Shown: positions 1 to 6,949, counted from the first letter of the stretch. The stretch is 35,080 nucleotides of DNA from Clostridia bacterium (GCA_017626145.1 JAGAJK010000021.1:1-35080), one strand, 5' to 3'. Notes: a model not told the origin generated them from the letters alone. Numbers and translations are program-made.

Positions 1-590
1 ATTTCAAATGCGTAATAGGATACGGGTTTGTCCATCACCGCAAAGGCGAATTTTTGATATTCCTCTTGTGTCCAAAAGAGCATTTCACGACTTCTCGCCT
101 TGCCCATATTACCGACCTTAGCGGCGGGGTTTTCTCTCAAACCATAGAACTTAACGGCGTGATTGAAAATGGCGCTGAGCTGATTGTGGAGCGTTTTAAG
201 GTATACGGGTGAGTACTTCTTGCCGTTCTTATCGCAACCTTTAATCATTTCATTCTGCCAAGCAATAACGTTTCTCGGCTGAATATCGCTGATTTTGCGC
301 TTACCGAAGTACGGCAGGATCTTCGTGCGGATAATATGCTCTTTAGTCTGCCAAGTGTTTTCCTTAATGCGGTTCTTCATATCCACCGTATAAGTTTCAA
401 TAAAGCTCGCAAAGGTCATACTCAGGTCTGCCTGAGTTTTGTTCAAAAACTCACGTTCCCACGCAAGTGCTTCTCGCTTAGTCGGGAAACCTCGTTTTGT
501 GCTTTGCTTGCGGTCTCCCTTCCAATCGGTTACTCGGTAGTAGACCATCCAAGTATTAGTTTTTTCATCTTTATAAACAGCCATTTTCAT
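1..590 (-). CDS. int: Tyrosine-type site-specific integrase, N-terminal part (truncated by window edge)
   Basis: Phage/ICE-type tyrosine recombinase that would carry out integration and excision at att sites. The visible 196 codons begin MKMAVYKDEKTNTW. They contain an N-terminal arm-binding-like region (YYRVTDWKGDRKQSTKRG, about residues 16-33), then the SAM-like core-binding helical domain (FIETYTVDMKNRIKENTW and KILPYFGKRKISDI, about residues 65-105), and the start of the catalytic domain (GKARSREMLFWTQEEYQKF). The R-H-R-Y catalytic residues lie beyond base 1 and cannot be checked. The start at 590 shares its A with the TGA of the upstream excisionase gene (TGATG), implying translational coupling. 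An alternative ATG two codons in (584) has better spacing to GGAAG. Family call is firm; subfamily is not determined. Confidence 0.9.
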   Translation of the reverse strand, partial: MKMAVYKDEKTNTWMVYYRVTDWKGDRKQSTKRGFPTKREALAWEREFLNKTQADLSMTFASFIETYTVDMKNRIKENTWQTKEHIIRTKILPYFGKRKISDIQPRNVIAWQNEMIKGCDKNGKKYSPVYLKTLHNQLSAIFNHAVKFYGLRENPAAKVGNMGKARSREMLFWTQEEYQKFAFAVMDKPVSYYAFE

Positions 591-790
591 CACTTCCTTT
601 CCTTAACTTTGGCTGCATCATAGCAAGTCTTGTCTAAAAAGAATTGTTTGTTGACTTTCCCCGCCATTGTGAAAAATCCTTGTTCTTGCAGTTCGGCATT
701 CATTTTCCGAATCACCTTATAGGCGAATGATTTGGAAATCTTGAGCGCCTTTGCAACGTCGTCTGCGGTCATATAATAATCTTCAAACAT
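590..790 (-). CDS. xis: Excisionase-like small winged-helix/HTH protein
   Basis: A 66-residue basic protein starting MFEDYYMTADDVAKALKIS. The segment MTADDVAKALKISKSFAYKV is a MerR/excisionase-type helix-turn-helix of the kind found in Xis proteins next to tyrosine integrases; these bend att DNA and favour excision. The start at 790 is chosen because AAAGGAGGT lies about seven bases upstream; the longer reading back to 847 has no ribosome site. The stop overlaps the integrase start by one base. Transcription probably comes from the promoter at 978-1006, leaving a long leader of about 180 bases. The sequence shows a HTH protein paired with int; the Xis role is inferred from context and size. 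Confidence 0.8.
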   Translation of the reverse strand: MFEDYYMTADDVAKALKISKSFAYKVIRKMNAELQEQGFFTMAGKVNKQFFLDKTCYDAAKVKERK

Positions 791-962
791 TGCAGTACCT
801 CCTTTCTTTGTTTTTAGTGCCGTGTTTGGATTTGCCGTTCTCCCCAAGTGCCGTTCCTGCCCCTGCCTTTTTCAGCGGCGTTTTCTCGCTCGTTCCTTTT
901 GGAAGTCTTGGCGGAGTATCCCACTTGGACGGTCATTCAGTTGTAGTAACTTAACTGTATTT

Positions 963-1064
963 GTTTAAGTTGCCCTTATTATACTAAACATATTCCGTTA
1001 AGTCAAGTGGTTTTCGAGAAAATGTTAAACTTTTTTGTTTATATTATCTTGACAGAACTTAAAC
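963..1064. promoter_or_regulatory. Operator-like inverted repeat pair between divergent promoters
   Basis: GTTTAAGTT (963-971) and its exact reverse complement AACTTAAAC (1056-1064) flank the divergent promoter region. One arm lies at the expected start of the xis-int transcript and the other inside the regulator's promoter. Related TTAA-centred sequences occur at 948-956 and near 997-1004. The placement fits binding by the neighbouring XRE protein to repress both promoters. Binding itself is inference. Confidence 0.45.
978..1006 (-). promoter_or_regulatory. SigA-type promoter for xis-int
   Basis: On the minus strand TTGACT (1001-1006) and TATAAT (978-983) are separated by 17 bases. Transcription would start near 971 and read into the excisionase and integrase genes. 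A 9-bp operator-like arm (963-971) covers the expected start site. Confidence 0.75.
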
Positions 1065-1078
1065 ATTTGTGTTATACT
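1049..1078 (+). promoter_or_regulatory. SigA-type promoter for the XRE regulator
   Basis: TTGACA (1049-1054) and TATACT (1073-1078), 18 bases apart. The start codon at 1114 lies about 30 bases downstream of the expected +1. An operator-like AACTTAAAC (1056-1064) sits between the two promoter boxes. Confidence 0.75.
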
Positions 1079-1113
1079 CAATGCAAAGCACATACGTAAG
1101 GAGTGACATTACT

Positions 1114-1623
1114 ATGGCAATTGGTGAAAGAATTAGATTTTTTCGTAACCTAAAAGGTATGACACAAAAGTTTCTTGGTGTAAAAGTTGGTTTTCCGGAG
1201 AAAACTGCCGACATCCGCTTGGCTCAATATGAGTCCGGCACAAGAACACCCAAATCAGATTTAACCGAAGCGCTTGCCGATGCTTTGGGCGTTTCTACTA
1301 TGGCGTTGAATGTTCCTGATATTGATACAGATCTCGGCTTTATGCATACACTCTTTGCGTTAGAGGACATTTACGGCTTGAAGATTGACAAGCTCGATGA
1401 TGAAGTTTGTATCCGTCTTGATAAAAACAGAGGAACATCTTACATTTCTCTGCTTGAGCGTTTTACCGCTTGGCAGAAAGAAGCAGAGAAGTATCGCAAC
1501 GGAGAAATCAGCAAAGAGGAATATGACCGTTGGCGTTATACATATCCCGAAGTAGAAGTGCAGCGCACAAGGGATGCTCTTGATGCACTGCGAGAAACAA
1601 AAGCGGGTGATAACAATGACTGA
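1114..1623 (+). CDS. XRE-family HTH transcriptional regulator of the integrative element
   Basis: 169-residue cytoplasmic protein with an N-terminal XRE/Cro-CI helix-turn-helix (GERIRFFRNLKGMTQKFLG ... RLAQYESGTRTPKSDLTEAL, about residues 4-60). A C-terminal half follows, ending in a charged helical stretch rich in Glu, Arg and Lys. Such regulators commonly sit at the int-xis end of Firmicutes mobile elements as lifestyle switches. The start at 1114 is preceded by AAGGAG about ten bases upstream; earlier in-frame ATGs (1069, 1081) are ruled out because they overlap or lie too near the promoter. Divergent from xis-int with shared operator-like repeats, and overlapping the downstream methyltransferase gene by eight bases. 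The control target is inferred. Confidence 0.85.
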   Translation: MAIGERIRFFRNLKGMTQKFLGVKVGFPEKTADIRLAQYESGTRTPKSDLTEALADALGVSTMALNVPDIDTDLGFMHTLFALEDIYGLKIDKLDDEVCIRLDKNRGTSYISLLERFTAWQKEAEKYRNGEISKEEYDRWRYTYPEVEVQRTRDALDALRETKAGDNND

Positions 1624-2356
1624 GAAAGAAAAATACGCCTTAGAATGGAATAATAGTGCTCAGTATTTTTACGATCATAACAGCTATAAGCATTTAGTTG
1701 CGCATATAAGTAAATTCAAAACGGTTTTAGAAATTGGTTGTGGCACAGGTCAAAGTACGCTCGCATTACTTGAGGCAGGTCATAGTGTAATTGCAATTGA
1801 CCAAAATGCGTTCTGTATAGAAAAAGCAAAGCAGCTAATAAAAGCATCCGGTTATTCAGTAATAGAAAACATTGGTGATTTGGCTCCTAAAACAGTCTTT
1901 TTCATTGAGAGCGATATTACGAACCCAAGTTTTGAACGAGATGTACTTCCCAATATCTTTCCTGATGTTGTGATCTGTTGGAATATTGGTTCATACTGGG
2001 ACAAAGCAAAAATAAATGATGCTGTTCCCAAAATGATAGAATACGGTCTATCTCGGGAACAAATCGCAGAGAACACCGAATCCTCTTACGGTGAGTTGAT
2101 ATTTTGGCGCACTTGCGTTATAGCAAAGGTTAAGCAATGTGCTGTTCATCTTGTAGATAGAGGTATGCAAAAAATCACAAAGTTTAATGACCCATATTAT
2201 TCATTCCTAAAGAGAGAACTTGGTTTTAGCAAAATCAAATATGCGAATATGAAAGCTACCACCCTTTCAAAGGGCGGAAGACAACTCATCTCAAATGGAC
2301 AGGTAAATACACAGAACGAAATGCCAATCATTTTCATCTCCATATTGATGACATAA
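1616..2356 (+). CDS. Class I SAM-dependent methyltransferase
   Basis: 246-residue protein. Motif I of Rossmann-fold methyltransferases is clear: TVLEIGCGTGQSTLALLEAG (about residues 36-55), followed by an acidic beta-2 end (VIAIDQN). A motif-IV-like segment VVICWNIGSYWD lies around residues 118-129. No NPPY/DPPY motif is seen, so a DNA amino-methyltransferase of the usual type is unlikely; a small-molecule, RNA or protein substrate is possible. The start at 1616 overlaps the regulator's stop region (translational coupling) with a weak GGGTG site upstream. It is the last gene before the terminator and the element boundary, so it is probably element cargo or part of its regulatory module. The substrate cannot be predicted. 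Confidence 0.8.
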   Translation: MTEKEKYALEWNNSAQYFYDHNSYKHLVAHISKFKTVLEIGCGTGQSTLALLEAGHSVIAIDQNAFCIEKAKQLIKASGYSVIENIGDLAPKTVFFIESDITNPSFERDVLPNIFPDVVICWNIGSYWDKAKINDAVPKMIEYGLSREQIAENTESSYGELIFWRTCVIAKVKQCAVHLVDRGMQKITKFNDPYYSFLKRELGFSKIKYANMKATTLSKGGRQLISNGQVNTQNEMPIIFISILMT

Positions 2357-2359
2357 CAA

Positions 2360-2404
2360 AAAAGAGCTAACAGATTTTGTAACAAAAATCTGTTAGCTCT
2401 TTAT
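2360..2404 (+). terminator. Rho-independent terminator after the methyltransferase
   Basis: AAAGAGCTAACAGATTTT pairs with AAAATCTGTTAGCTCTTT across a short loop, directly after the stop codon at 2354-2356 and followed by a T-rich run. The A-rich 5' flank means it could also work on the minus strand, insulating the element from guaA. Confidence 0.85.
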
Positions 2405-2423
2405 TTATGAATAATCTGAAATT

Positions 2424-2441
2424 GTTGTCAAAACGTTGTCA
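2424..2441 (-). repeat. Direct heptamer repeats, candidate integrase arm sites
   Basis: On the minus strand TGACAAC occurs twice with an 11-base period (2435-2441 and 2424-2430). They lie between the element's last gene and the guaA 3' end. Short direct repeats near att sites are typical arm-type binding sites of tyrosine integrases. The function is inferred from position. Confidence 0.4.
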
Positions 2442-2460
2442 CGAGGCCTTTTGAAACCTC

Positions 2461-2487
2461 GAAAACCCAGTGTTTATGCGGGTTTTC
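2461..2487 (-). terminator. Hairpin downstream of guaA
   Basis: GAAAACCC (2461-2468) pairs with GGGTTTTC (2480-2487) over an 11-base loop, about 14 bases past the guaA stop. The tail is not a clean T-run, so termination would be weak. It could equally be an element-end structure near the att core. Confidence 0.4.
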
Positions 2488-2500
2488 AGCGTTTTTGGTA

Positions 2501-3502
2501 TTATTCCCACTCAATGGTGCCGATTGGCTTTGGGGTGAGATCGTAGAGGACACGGTTGATGCCGTTTACTTCGTGGGTTATACGGTTTGTTATATGGTGG
2601 AGAAGTGCGTAAGGGATTTCTTCGATGGTTGCACTCATTGCGTCGGTTGTATTTACGGCGCGGATGATTGCAGGCCAGCCTTCGTAACGTTTTTCGTCCT
2701 TTACGCCTACGCTCTTAACGTCGGGGATTGCGATGAAGTACTGCCATACCTTTGTTGCAAGTCCGTTTTTATCGAATTCTTCACGCAAGATTGCATCTGC
2801 TTCACGGAGTGCTTCAAGACGGTCGCGGGTAATTGCACCGAGGCAACGTACGCCAAGTCCGGGACCGGGGAACGGCTGACGGTCAACCATTTCTGCAGGG
2901 AGACCTAAAGCTTTACCAACAACTCTTACTTCGTCCTTATAAAGAAGCTTAATAGGTTCAACAAGTTCCATTTTCATATCTTCGGGAAGTCCACCTACAT
3001 TATGATGTGACTTAACAGGCTTTCCGCTTTCAGCAGCCTTTATTGATTCTAAGATATCGGGATAAATAGTTCCCTGTGCAAGGAAATCTATACCTTCAAG
3101 CTTTGCTGCTTCTTCATCAAATACAACAATGAATTCACCGCCGATAATTTTACGTTTCTTTTCAGGGTCTGCAACGCCTTCAAGTTTAGATAAAAATCTG
3201 TCGGTTGCATCAACATAAATCAAATTTGCATCAAGCTGATTCTTAAAAACTTCGATAACAGCTTCGCTTTCGCCTTTGCGCATAAGTCCGTGATTTACGT
3301 GAACACATACAAGCTGTTTACCTATAGCTTTAATTAAAAGAGCCGCAACAACCGAAGAGTCAACACCGCCTGAAAGAGCCAGAAGAACCTGTCTTTCTCC
3401 TACCTGCGCACGAACTTCTTCTACTTGTTCGGCAATAAACTTGTCTGCTTGTTCTTTTGTCTGAATACGTTCCATAGTATCGGGTCTTTTGTTTGAATCC
3501 AT
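2501..3502 (-). CDS. guaA: GMP synthase, ATP-pyrophosphatase/dimerisation part only (no glutaminase domain)
   Basis: Catalyses ATP-dependent amination of XMP to GMP in purine biosynthesis. The 333 residues start with a short extension, then the PP-loop SGGVDSS (residues 44-50) and family signatures DPEKKRKIIGGEFI, LAQGTIYPDILES and KSHHNVGGLPEDM. They end with the classic GMP-synthase terminus TPKPIGTIEWE. Usual bacterial GuaA is about 510-525 residues with an N-terminal class I glutamine amidotransferase domain; here that domain is missing. The start is genuine: AAAGGAG lies eight bases upstream and a good promoter (3537-3565) immediately precedes it, so this is not a truncation by the window. 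The layout resembles the two-subunit GMP synthase of archaea, with glutaminase elsewhere or ammonia used directly. The gene's 3' end is the probable att site of the neighbouring element. Confidence 0.93.
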   Translation of the reverse strand: MDSNKRPDTMERIQTKEQADKFIAEQVEEVRAQVGERQVLLALSGGVDSSVVAALLIKAIGKQLVCVHVNHGLMRKGESEAVIEVFKNQLDANLIYVDATDRFLSKLEGVADPEKKRKIIGGEFIVVFDEEAAKLEGIDFLAQGTIYPDILESIKAAESGKPVKSHHNVGGLPEDMKMELVEPIKLLYKDEVRVVGKALGLPAEMVDRQPFPGPGLGVRCLGAITRDRLEALREADAILREEFDKNGLATKVWQYFIAIPDVKSVGVKDEKRYEGWPAIIRAVNTTDAMSATIEEIPYALLHHITNRITHEVNGINRVLYDLTPKPIGTIEWE

Positions 3503-3536
3503 GCTATAGTCTCCTTTGTAATAATTTTATTCTAAT

Positions 3537-3565
3537 ATTATACACGATTTTCACAAAAAAATCAA
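3537..3565 (-). promoter_or_regulatory. SigA-type promoter of guaA
   Basis: On the minus strand TTGATT (3560-3565), a 17-base spacer, then TATAAT (3537-3542). The expected start near 3530 leaves a leader under 30 bases, too short for a purine riboswitch. Confidence 0.75.
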
Positions 3566-3592
3566 TAGAAATCTCATATTTTTTACGATACA

Positions 3593-3620
3593 TTGAAACC
3601 GCCTTTAAAGGCGGTTTCAA
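3593..3620. terminator. Inverted repeat between the PHP gene and guaA
   Basis: TTGAAACCGCC (3593-3603) and GGCGGTTTCAA (3610-3620) form an 11-bp stem with a 6-base loop, beginning right after the PHP gene's stop codon. Neither strand has a strong T-run, so it is a plausible but imperfect terminator. Confidence 0.5.
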
Positions 3621-4451
3621 TTATTTGGCAATTTCTGCTATATCATTTTCGGTAAGCTCTAAAATTTCTGCAATTTTATCGCAATTACTATAATTAGTAT
3701 GCTCACTTATAACGTGGGCATCGCTACCGAATGTAAATTTACAGCCACACTCTTTAGCGAGACGGAACAAACGAATTTCCTCGTCCATCGACGAAACATC
3801 TTCAGGATTTTCCTTGGATAATTCAAAAACATTTATTTCCATTGCAATGTTTTTATTTGCCGCCGCATCGAATGCTTTTTTGTATCGGTCATCGGAAATC
3901 ATTCTGTTTAAGATTCTTCTGTCATAGGGAGCTGCAACCGCCCAGAAAGGATGAGCGATTGCGGTTACATATTTTGAAAACTCGCAATTTATAATATCGT
4001 AAAAAGCATCAAACATAAAATCTATATGCTTCTCATAAGGCTCATAACAGCTTTTTGGCATCATCATATGAGTATGGGAATTTGGAACAATCAAGAAGTC
4101 AAAGCTTTCTACGTGGTCTTTTGATACGGCGACGCTTTTCTTAAATGGGTCATACTCGCATTCCGCACCGAAATAAAGCTTTACTTCATCATTTTTGTAC
4201 TTTTCAAGGTCAGGCTTTATCTGTGAAATATAATCGTAATTCTGGGTTAAGTAATAATTATTGGGATTCATTTTTACGTTGTTGTAATATTCAGGGTCAC
4301 CGGGCTCACTTCCCCAGAAATGGTTTGCGAAGCCTAATTTGTTAAGTCCGTGCTTTTTGGCACTTTCAAGATAATTCTCCACCGTACCCGTTTTATCGGG
4401 AGCACAAAGTGATAGATATGTGTGTATATGAAAATCGTGATTTACCTTCAT
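3621..4451 (-). CDS. PHP-domain metal-dependent phosphoesterase (histidinol-phosphatase-like)
   Basis: 276-residue cytoplasmic protein of the PHP superfamily, whose members hydrolyse phosphoesters with a trinuclear metal site. Ligand motifs are in order: DFHIHTYLS (N-terminal HxH, residues 6-14), NHFWG (middle), a central NSHTHM, AHPFW, and the C-terminal GSDAH. Size and motif order match HisK/HisJ-type histidinol phosphatases and related phosphoesterases. No other histidine-biosynthesis gene is nearby, so the substrate is open. The start at 4451 has AAGGAGG seven bases upstream; a longer reading begins at a TTG with no site. It has its own promoter (4481-4509) and is probably monocistronic. 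Family firm, substrate uncertain. Confidence 0.85.
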   Translation of the reverse strand: MKVNHDFHIHTYLSLCAPDKTGTVENYLESAKKHGLNKLGFANHFWGSEPGDPEYYNNVKMNPNNYYLTQNYDYISQIKPDLEKYKNDEVKLYFGAECEYDPFKKSVAVSKDHVESFDFLIVPNSHTHMMMPKSCYEPYEKHIDFMFDAFYDIINCEFSKYVTAIAHPFWAVAAPYDRRILNRMISDDRYKKAFDAAANKNIAMEINVFELSKENPEDVSSMDEEIRLFRLAKECGCKFTFGSDAHVISEHTNYSNCDKIAEILELTENDIAEIAK

Positions 4452-4480
4452 AGATAAACCTCCTTTCAATATTCAGTGTT

Positions 4481-4509
4481 AGTATATCACATATGTTTTT
4501 TTCGGTCAA
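4481..4509 (-). promoter_or_regulatory. SigA-type promoter of the PHP gene
   Basis: TTGACC (4504-4509, minus strand), a 17-base spacer, TATACT (4481-4486), about 30 bases before the start codon. Confidence 0.7.
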
Positions 4510-4518
4510 TGCATTATA

Positions 4519-4623
4519 TTAAATGTTTTTTACACTTTTTTGTATGTGCTTGAGATATATTTGTACAATTGCACAGACAAGTATGATTGCAATGCTTATC
4601 CACTGTGCAGTTGAAAATGCCAT
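4519..4623 (-). CDS. Possible 34-residue single-TM membrane peptide
   Basis: Short frame with ATG at 4623 preceded by AGAGGT about seven bases upstream. The peptide starts MAFSTAQWISIAIILVCAIV and ends in a basic tail (KHIQKSVKNI). One hydrophobic helix (about residues 8-25) with a positive C-terminus is typical of bacterial small membrane proteins. It fills the space between the OPT/PqqD terminator and the PHP promoter. No family is recognised, and a frame of this length can occur by chance; the ribosome site and helix are the only support. Confidence 0.35.
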   Translation of the reverse strand: MAFSTAQWISIAIILVCAIVQIYLKHIQKSVKNI

Positions 4624-4650
4624 ATATATACCTCTTACTTCATTCATATA

Positions 4651-4694
4651 AAAAGTGCTTGTCTGATTTTTAAAAAATCAGACAAGCGCTTTTT
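4651..4694. terminator. Bidirectional terminator after the OPT/PqqD operon
   Basis: A near-perfect stem (AAGTGCTTGTCTGATTTT against AAAATCAGACAAGCGCTT), about 18 bp, with A- and T-runs on both sides. It immediately follows the PqqD-like gene's stop codon (4695-4697, minus strand). Confidence 0.85.
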
Positions 4695-5042
4695 TTATTT
4701 AAAGCTTACGAAGCCGTAGCTTTTCAAAATCTGAAAATATTTTGCCAGCCTTTCGTACAAAGGCTCGGCTTTTTCGCCGAAATGCTCTTTTACAAGCACC
4801 CCTAAATCAATAATTGATTTTTCTCCGTCAAGAAGCTTCCATACAAAGCTTCCGTTTTCATCAAGATGAACGTAGGTTACAGGAGGCTTTTTAAAAAGCT
4901 TCTGAGCAATTTTATTGAAAACACCTTTGTTCTCCACTTCGATGGCAACCATATCATTCTCATCGGTTGTCCATTTATATACAGGATTTCTGTAAGGCTT
5001 ATTTTCAAGATAATTTTCAGATATTATATTTTTCTTTCTCAT
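4695..5042 (-). CDS. PqqD-family (RRE-like winged-helix) protein coupled to the OPT transporter
   Basis: 115-residue cytoplasmic protein. The C-terminal two thirds (HLDENGSFVWKLLDGEKSI ... KYFQILKSYGFVSFK, about residues 59-115) match the PqqD fold: a small winged-helix domain used as a peptide recognition element in PQQ and RiPP pathways. The pattern NxxGxxxWxLLDG is clear. Its ATG overlaps the OPT stop as ATGA (5039-5042), so the two proteins are translationally coupled and probably made in fixed ratio. No radical-SAM enzyme or precursor peptide is visible nearby, so a PQQ or RiPP pathway is not supported. A role in peptide recognition or regulation for the transporter is an inference. Confidence 0.75.
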   Translation of the reverse strand: MRKKNIISENYLENKPYRNPVYKWTTDENDMVAIEVENKGVFNKIAQKLFKKPPVTYVHLDENGSFVWKLLDGEKSIIDLGVLVKEHFGEKAEPLYERLAKYFQILKSYGFVSFK

Positions 5043-6949
5043 AATGATTTACGCTTCTTCCATAGTGAGAACTTAAGAAGGCTTAAAATTACAAGTGCGA
5101 AAACAACAAGTGAAACAACACTTTCAGCAAATGCAGGTAAATTCAACATTCCTGAAAGGTCAATACGCTCATCTACTCCTGCAATTGTAAGAATAGCAAG
5201 TATGATACCAACAAGACCTTCACCGGCAATCATACCTGAACAGAATAAGATACCGTCGTTTACAATTTCCTTCTTTTCATCCTCGTTCTTCTTAAGCTTA
5301 TCCATAACAAGACGTACAAGACCACCTACCATAATGCAGGCATTAAGATGAACAGGAAGATATACACCAATTGCAAAAGGTAATACCGGAATACCTAAGC
5401 ATTCAACAATTACTGCAATAGCTACACCAACAAATACAAGCCCCCATGGAAGGTTTGCGTTCATAACACCTTCTACTATCATTTTCATAAGTGTTGCCTG
5501 TGGTGCTGCGATTTCTTCTGAGCCAAAGCCCCATGCTGCATCAAGAAGATAAAGTGTTCCACCGATAGCAAAAGCTGCAGCTGCAACACCGATTATTTCT
5601 GCAATCTGCTGTTTCTTTGGCGTTGCACCTAACAAATAACCTGTTTTAAGATCCTGAGAAGTATCGCCTGAAATTGCGGCAACAATACAAATAATTGAAC
5701 CTATAGCAATAGCACTTGCCATGCCTGTTGCACCAACAGTACCTGTTGACTTAAGGATAATTGTAGCAACAAGAAGTGTTGCAATAGCCATACCTGAAAC
5801 AGGATTATTGCTGCTTCCTACAAGACCAACCATTCTTGAAGAAACAGTTGCAAAGAAGAAGCCGAATACTACAATGATTGCTGCACCTAAAAGTGTTACA
5901 GGAACAGCAGGAACAAGCCATATAACAAGAGTTAATATTAATATCATACCAAGTACAACACCCATATTAAGGTCACGTTCTGTACGGAGTGTACCTGATT
6001 TACCTGAGTTCATCATACTCTTTATTGCACCTGTAAAGGTTGTGACAATCAACGGAAGTGATTTAACTAAGCTTATAATACCGCCTGCCGCTAAAGCACC
6101 TGCACCTATATAACGAACGTAGCTGCCCCAGATTGCACTTGCACCACCATCGGCATACATTTGCGCAATAGAAGTAGTTCCGGGAGCCATAATTGCTTCG
6201 CCACCGAAAAGCACAATTAAAGGAATCAACACTACCCAGCTTAAAAGTCCGCCGCTGAACATATATGAGGAAATCTTAGGTCCGCATATATAGCCAACGC
6301 TCATTACAGCAGGATAAATCTGTGTTCCTATTTCACCTGCAAAGCCTTTTACTACCAATGAAACCTCGCTTTTTGCCACTTTAAGACCGTCGATGATAAA
6401 CTTAAATAAAGCAGCAAAGCCCATACCTGCGAAAACTGTTACGGCACTTGAACCGCCGTTTTCACCGGCAAGAAGAACCTCTGCACAGGCAGAGCCCTCA
6501 GGATAAGGGAGAATACCATGTTCCTTAACAATTAACGCATTACGAAGAGGAACCATAAAGAACACACCTAAAAGACCGCCTATTAAAGCAATCAATGTTA
6601 TTTCAACAATATCAGGCTTGTCCATAATGCCTTCCTTTGCCCAAAGGAAAAGTGCAGGAAGTGTAAAAATTGCACCTGCAGCAAGTGATTCACCTGCTGA
6701 ACCTGTTGTCTGTACAATGTTACTTTCGAGAATTGAATTTTTTCTCATAATAATACGGATTACACCCATAGAAATAACGGCAGCAGGAATTGAAGCCGAT
6801 ACGGTCATACCTACACGAAGTCCCAGATATGCGTTTGCCGCACCGAAAACAACCGCCAGAATAATACCCATAAGTATTGATGTTACTGTTATTTCGGGAG
6901 TAACTCTTTCAGCCGGAATATACGGCTTAAAATTGTTGCTGTTTGACAT
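5039..6949 (-). CDS. OPT-family oligopeptide (or metal-chelate) transporter
   Basis: 636-residue polytopic inner-membrane transporter of the OPT family, proton-coupled importers of small peptides or metal-siderophore complexes. Hydrophobic helices run through the whole length. Family segments include GAANAYLGLRVGMTVSASIP near the N-terminus, TTGSAGESLAAGAIFTLPAL, YPEGSACAEVL, GGEAIMAPGTTSIAQMYADG and ISGDTSQDLKTGYLLGATP. The start at 6949 (MSNSNNFKPYIPAE) is chosen because GGAG lies nine bases upstream; longer readings have no site. It is first in a two-gene operon with the PqqD-like gene. Substrate cannot be told from sequence; members of this prokaryotic branch are often annotated as peptide transporters. 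Confidence 0.92.
   Translation of the reverse strand: MSNSNNFKPYIPAERVTPEITVTSILMGIILAVVFGAANAYLGLRVGMTVSASIPAAVISMGVIRIIMRKNSILESNIVQTTGSAGESLAAGAIFTLPALFLWAKEGIMDKPDIVEITLIALIGGLLGVFFMVPLRNALIVKEHGILPYPEGSACAEVLLAGENGGSSAVTVFAGMGFAALFKFIIDGLKVAKSEVSLVVKGFAGEIGTQIYPAVMSVGYICGPKISSYMFSGGLLSWVVLIPLIVLFGGEAIMAPGTTSIAQMYADGGASAIWGSYVRYIGAGALAAGGIISLVKSLPLIVTTFTGAIKSMMNSGKSGTLRTERDLNMGVVLGMILILTLVIWLVPAVPVTLLGAAIIVVFGFFFATVSSRMVGLVGSSNNPVSGMAIATLLVATIILKSTGTVGATGMASAIAIGSIICIVAAISGDTSQDLKTGYLLGATPKKQQIAEIIGVAAAAFAIGGTLYLLDAAWGFGSEEIAAPQATLMKMIVEGVMNANLPWGLVFVGVAIAVIVECLGIPVLPFAIGVYLPVHLNACIMVGGLVRLVMDKLKKNEDEKKEIVNDGILFCSGMIAGEGLVGIILAILTIAGVDERIDLSGMLNLPAFAESVVSLVVFALVILSLLKFSLWKKRKSL

Larger units (their letters stand above)
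1..2500. mobile_element. End of an integrative element abutting guaA
   Basis: The segment holds a phage-type tyrosine integrase, an excisionase-like HTH protein, a divergent XRE regulator and a SAM methyltransferase, ending exactly where the guaA 3' end begins. The 3' end of guaA is an established integration site for bacterial genomic islands and conjugative elements. Direct TGACAAC repeats (minus sense, 2424-2441) between the methyltransferase terminator and guaA resemble integrase arm sites. The matching att copy is not visible in the window, so the far boundary lies left of base 1. The integrase reads away from guaA, so the element could be very small (int, xis, regulator, methyltransferase) or extend far to the left. 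The element type is sequence-supported; the guaA att assignment is inference. Confidence 0.6.

Noticed and set aside
814-936. Minus-strand 40-codon frame in the xis leader (starts MTVQVGYSAKTSKRNERE)
   Set aside because: It lies within the expected transcript, but there is no ribosome site before its ATG and no recognisable protein; a leader peptide cannot be supported.
751-954. Plus-strand open frame antisense to xis and its leader
   Set aside because: It is antisense to a supported gene, has no ribosome site, and its composition reflects the GC-rich leader.
4695-5042. RiPP or PQQ biosynthesis cluster because of the PqqD-like gene
   Set aside because: No radical-SAM enzyme, precursor peptide or other pqq gene nearby; the gene is coupled to an OPT transporter instead.
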